Part shown: in pieces, positions 7,289 to 8,979 of the stretch | Layout: each line of letters opens with the position of its first letter | Position numbering within the stretch: the stretch's first letter is position 1 | Assembly: GCA_947456315.1 (NCBI GenBank) | Contig: CANGRU010000044.1 | Span: 1-8,979, forward strand | Direction of reading: 5' to 3' | Source: Beijerinckiaceae bacterium | GTDB lineage: Bacteria; Pseudomonadota; Alphaproteobacteria; Rhizobiales; Beijerinckiaceae | Length of the DNA stretch: 8,979 nt | Translations under genes and position numbers: made by a program | The notes under the pieces: model-generated | Told to the model about the DNA's origin: nothing | Database searches by the model: none | Seen by the model: only the letters and a program-made list of their open reading frames with translations

Positions 7289-7460
7289 CAGAGCTCACCA
7301 GCGACAGACCATCTTTTGGAGCTAGGCTTCTTTGACACACGGTCATTACGCATAACTTCTTATTTTCGATTGTCTTTTGAATGTCGCTCTCGGGTCGTTC
7401 TGTCTTAAGAAATACTTACACAGCGGTTCCAAGCTCCGCAACAATCTCATCTGGGCAACG

Positions 7461-7481
7461 TTTTTTTTGCGAGAAAAAAAA
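7461..7481. repeat. T8-GCGAG-A8 homopolymer dyad
   Basis: Eight T (7461-7468) and eight A (7474-7481) flank GCGAG. The tract could be intrinsically bent or easily melted DNA. As RNA it would be a weak A-U hairpin without a GC stem, so it is a poor terminator. Confidence 0.4.
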
Positions 7482-7537
7482 GCGCTCACGGAAAGTACGA
7501 ATCTGGATTGACCTGCATAAAGCCCTGATTCTTGGGC

Positions 7538-7591
7538 ACATGTAAGAAGTCATCTGTGACGCTTACGTGTCAGGATGACACAAGTCATGAC
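7538..7591. repeat. Compound stem-loop followed by two further dyads
   Basis: ACATGTAAG (7538-7546) pairs with CTTACGTGT (7562-7570) over nine pairs with one T-G wobble. Inside it GTCA (7549-7552) pairs with TGAC (7557-7560) around the tetraloop TCTG. Overlapping its right arm is a perfect dyad GTGTCA-GGA-TGACAC (7567-7581), so the two structures compete for the same bases. An 8-bp palindrome GTCATGAC follows at 7584-7591. The half-site TGAC/GTCA therefore recurs repeatedly within about 40 bp. No T run follows, and function is unknown. Confidence 0.45.
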
Positions 7592-7766
7592 GCTCTGCGG
7601 GGTGCTAAAAATGTTTGTCAAGCGGGTCGATTTTGAACGCTTGTCCTGCTTTGTCGCCAAGTCATTGAATCTGAATGGTTTCGAATGATCTACTGAAACC
7701 TGCAAAAAGAAATAGTCTAAAGTGTGTTGTGCTCGCAATGGGCGCGATTTCAGCCAGGCTAAATGC

Positions 7767-7796
7767 AAAAAAGCCCAGCAGGGCTGGGCTTTTTTT
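7767..7796 (-). terminator. Intrinsic terminator of rpsT
   Basis: GCCCAGC (7773-7779) and GCTGGGC (7783-7789) form the GC stem, extended by flanking A and T runs (7767-7772 and 7790-7796). On the minus strand the hairpin is followed by six T, ending rpsT transcripts 28-57 nt after the stop. The T run on the other side would also allow termination in the plus direction. Confidence 0.92.
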
Positions 7797-7823
7797 AAAC
7801 TGTCCGCTTTGTTTTGAAGCAGA

Positions 7824-8090
7824 TTATTTCGCGAGTGCCTTCACGCGCACTGTGAGGCGCGAGATTTTACGCGATGCATTGTTCTTATGAACGATGCCCT
7901 TCTGCGCAGCGCGCATCACCAACGGCTCGGCAGCTGCAAGAGCTGCCTGGGCAGCATTTGCATCGCCCGTCGCGATGGCTTCTTCAACCTTACGCACATA
8001 GGTGCGCATCTGGCTGCGACGTGCGCGGTTGACCGCGGTGCGACGCTCGATCTTGCGGACGGCCTTCTTGGCCGAGGAGGTATTCGCCAT
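7824..8090 (-). CDS. rpsT: 30S ribosomal protein S20
   Basis: An 88-residue, strongly basic, all-helical protein that binds the 5' domain of 16S rRNA early in 30S assembly. [39 protein letters not shown] and the C-terminal [23 protein letters not shown] are the usual S20 blocks, and the length is normal. The ATG at 8090 follows GAGGA with 7-nt spacing. The gene has its own promoter (8169-8198) and terminator, so it is probably transcribed alone. It lies between the enoyl-CoA hydratase gene and dnaA, an order familiar from many alphaproteobacterial genomes. Confidence 0.97.
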   Translation of the reverse strand: MANTSSAKKAVRKIERRTAVNRARRSQMRTYVRKVEEAIATGDANAAQAALAAAEPLVMRAAQKGIVHKNNASRKISRLTVRVKALAK

Positions 8091-8168
8091 TGGTTTTCCT
8101 CGAAGGATCGGCCGCTCGAAAGGGGCCTACAAATTCAGTTTCCACACCTGTAGTGCGGAAGATTGGGG

Positions 8169-8198
8169 CTTATAGACGGGAAGCTCGTCCGGCGTCAA
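8169..8198 (-). promoter_or_regulatory. Predicted rpsT promoter
   Basis: On the minus strand TTGACG (8198-8193) is followed after 18 nt by TATAAG (8174-8169); shifting by one base gives CTATAA with a 17-nt spacer. Each hexamer matches the sigma70 consensus at five of six positions. Transcription would start near 8162, giving a leader of about 70 nt, which fits a highly expressed ribosomal protein gene. Confidence 0.72.
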
Positions 8199-8236
8199 TG
8201 CGAAGTGGGTGAGAATCTGGCACCTCGGGGCACGAT

Positions 8237-8979
8237 TCATCGATGGAAGGTCGGGGGACGCTTGTCGATGAAGGCCTGCATGCCTTCTTTCTGGTCCGGG
8301 GTCGCGAAAGTCGCATAAAAAACCCGCCTTTCGAAGCGAATTCCCTCGCTCAGAGAGGTCTCATAGGCCCGATCGACGCATTCCTTGGCCATCATGACAG
8401 CCGGCAAGGACATTGAAGCGATGGTCTGGGCTGTCTTGAGGGCCTCGGCGATGAGATCTGCGGCAGGAACAATCCGCGACACGAGACCCGCTCTCTCGGC
8501 CTCCTGAGCATCCATCAGGCGCCCCGTCAGGCACATCTCCATGGCTTTGGACTTGCCGATCAGGCGGGTCAGGCGCTGGGTCCCCCCCGCACCGGGCAAA
8601 ATGCCAAGCTTGATCTCCGGCTGGCCAAACTTGGCCGTATCAGCCGCCAGTATAAAGTCACACATCATGGCGAGCTCTGAACCGCCGCCCAACGCAAAAC
8701 CGGCCACAGCTGCGATCACGGGTTTGCGCATCCGCGTGACCCGCTCCCATTCAGCGACGAAGTCGCCGAGGTAGCCATCCAGATAGGTGTTGCTCTGCAT
8801 CTCTTTGACGTCGGCGCCAGCGGCAAAGGCCTTTTCCGATCCCGTCAGGACTATGCAACGGATGTCATCGGCTGTTTCAGCCTCATCCAGAGCCGCATTG
8901 AGATCTTTGATCAACTGAACAGACAGCGCATTCAGAGCTTCGGGGCGGTTCAGCCTGATGAGGCGCACCGGACCGTGCG
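8237..8979 (-). CDS. Enoyl-CoA hydratase/isomerase (crotonase family), 5' end outside window
   Basis: About 247 residues of a crotonase-fold enzyme, lacking perhaps 10-15 N-terminal residues beyond the right edge. The frame reads in through [18 protein letters not shown], the usual beginning of mature enoyl-CoA hydratases after a short first strand, so the GTG at 8968 is not taken as the start. The oxyanion-hole segments [11 protein letters not shown] and [12 protein letters not shown] are present. Both catalytic glutamates of true hydratases are kept: Glu in GGGSELA (codon 8677-8675) and Glu in [18 protein letters not shown] (codon 8617-8615). This supports hydration of trans-2-enoyl-CoA in fatty-acid beta-oxidation (FadB1/Ech-type), although substrate chain length cannot be read. 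The C-terminal [17 protein letters not shown] is typical. It lies upstream of rpsT on the same strand; I see no terminator in the 146-bp gap, so some read-through into rpsT is possible. Confidence 0.94.
   Translation of the reverse strand, partial: HGPVRLIRLNRPEALNALSVQLIKDLNAALDEAETADDIRCIVLTGSEKAFAAGADVKEMQSNTYLDGYLGDFVAEWERVTRMRKPVIAAVAGFALGGGSELAMMCDFILAADTAKFGQPEIKLGILPGAGGTQRLTRLIGKSKAMEMCLTGRLMDAQEAERAGLVSRIVPAADLIAEALKTAQTIASMSLPAVMMAKECVDRAYETSLSEGIRFERRVFYATFATPDQKEGMQAFIDKRPPTFHR

Larger units (their letters stand above)
7199..7766. other. Gap of about 570 bp upstream of dnaA with no convincing gene
   Basis: This stretch is more AT-rich than the flanking genes and contains no frame with a recognisable protein. 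It holds three perfect inverted repeats (7210-7285), a possible promoter, a T8/A8 dyad (7461-7481), a compound stem-loop with nearby dyads (7538-7591), and a TTAA-N7-TTAC element (7405-7419) one base from the CtrA consensus. GANTC sites occur at 7499, 7527 and 7667, about the chance number. No 9-mer within one mismatch of the DnaA box TTATCCACA was found, so a replication origin is not supported. Confidence 0.6.

Noticed and set aside
7076..7408. 110-codon plus-strand open frame upstream of dnaA
   Set aside because: No recognisable family, composition unlike the neighbouring genes, no Shine-Dalgarno at its start; it also runs through all three inverted repeats.
7616..7621. Perfect minus-strand TTGACA as a promoter -35 box
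   Set aside because: No acceptable -10 hexamer occurs 16-19 nt downstream on the minus strand.
7550..7768. 72-codon minus-strand open frame downstream of rpsT
   Set aside because: It begins inside the rpsT terminator region, has no ribosome site or recognisable pattern, and spans the dyads near 7560.
6945..7823. GANTC (CcrM) site enrichment in the dnaA upstream gap
   Set aside because: Four sites in about 880 bp is close to the chance expectation of about one per 256 bp; only the site at 6990 has a suggestive position.

Overview
The window is chromosomal DNA that looks alphaproteobacterial. It has moderately high GC coding sequence, an alphaproteobacterial-type DnaA, and the order enoyl-CoA hydratase / rpsT / dnaA, which from general knowledge is conserved in many Alphaproteobacteria. 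I cannot fix the genus from sequence alone; a Caulobacterales- or Rhodobacterales-like lineage is only a guess. There are no mobile elements, tRNA or rRNA genes, CRISPR arrays or phage genes. The large genes are ordinary housekeeping genes, and the less explained DNA is the long gap upstream of dnaA.

Left part (1-2000): the 5' part of a DUF1993-family gene runs off the left edge on the minus strand. It has a good sigma70-like promoter and a perfect 16-bp inverted repeat just upstream of the -35 box. Next is moeB (minus), an E1-like activating enzyme for molybdopterin synthase or a related sulfur carrier. Divergent from it, only 25 bp away, is a PAP2-type membrane phosphatase gene whose usual SGH motif reads SGE.

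Middle (2000-5424): argG (argininosuccinate synthase, arginine biosynthesis) with a likely promoter overlapping the stop of the phosphatase gene and a clear intrinsic terminator. It is followed by typA/bipA (ribosome-associated translational GTPase). typA and dnaA converge on one hairpin with an A-tract on the left and T-rich DNA on the right, so it can end transcription from both sides.

Right part (5424-8979): dnaA (replication initiator), rpsT (ribosomal protein S20) and a 5'-truncated enoyl-CoA hydratase/isomerase gene all lie on the minus strand. rpsT has its own strong promoter and terminator. The 879-bp gap between dnaA and rpsT contains a possible 45-codon ORF in the dnaA leader, three perfect inverted repeats within 76 bp over a possible promoter, a pair of hairpins with alternative pairing just upstream of dnaA, and a compound stem-loop near 7540. 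I found no consensus DnaA boxes there, so I do not call it the replication origin.

Functionally this is a growth-related neighbourhood (replication initiation, ribosome assembly and function, arginine and cofactor synthesis). I see no evidence for a new multi-gene system. The best novelty candidates are the dnaA leader/small ORF and the dyad-rich gap.
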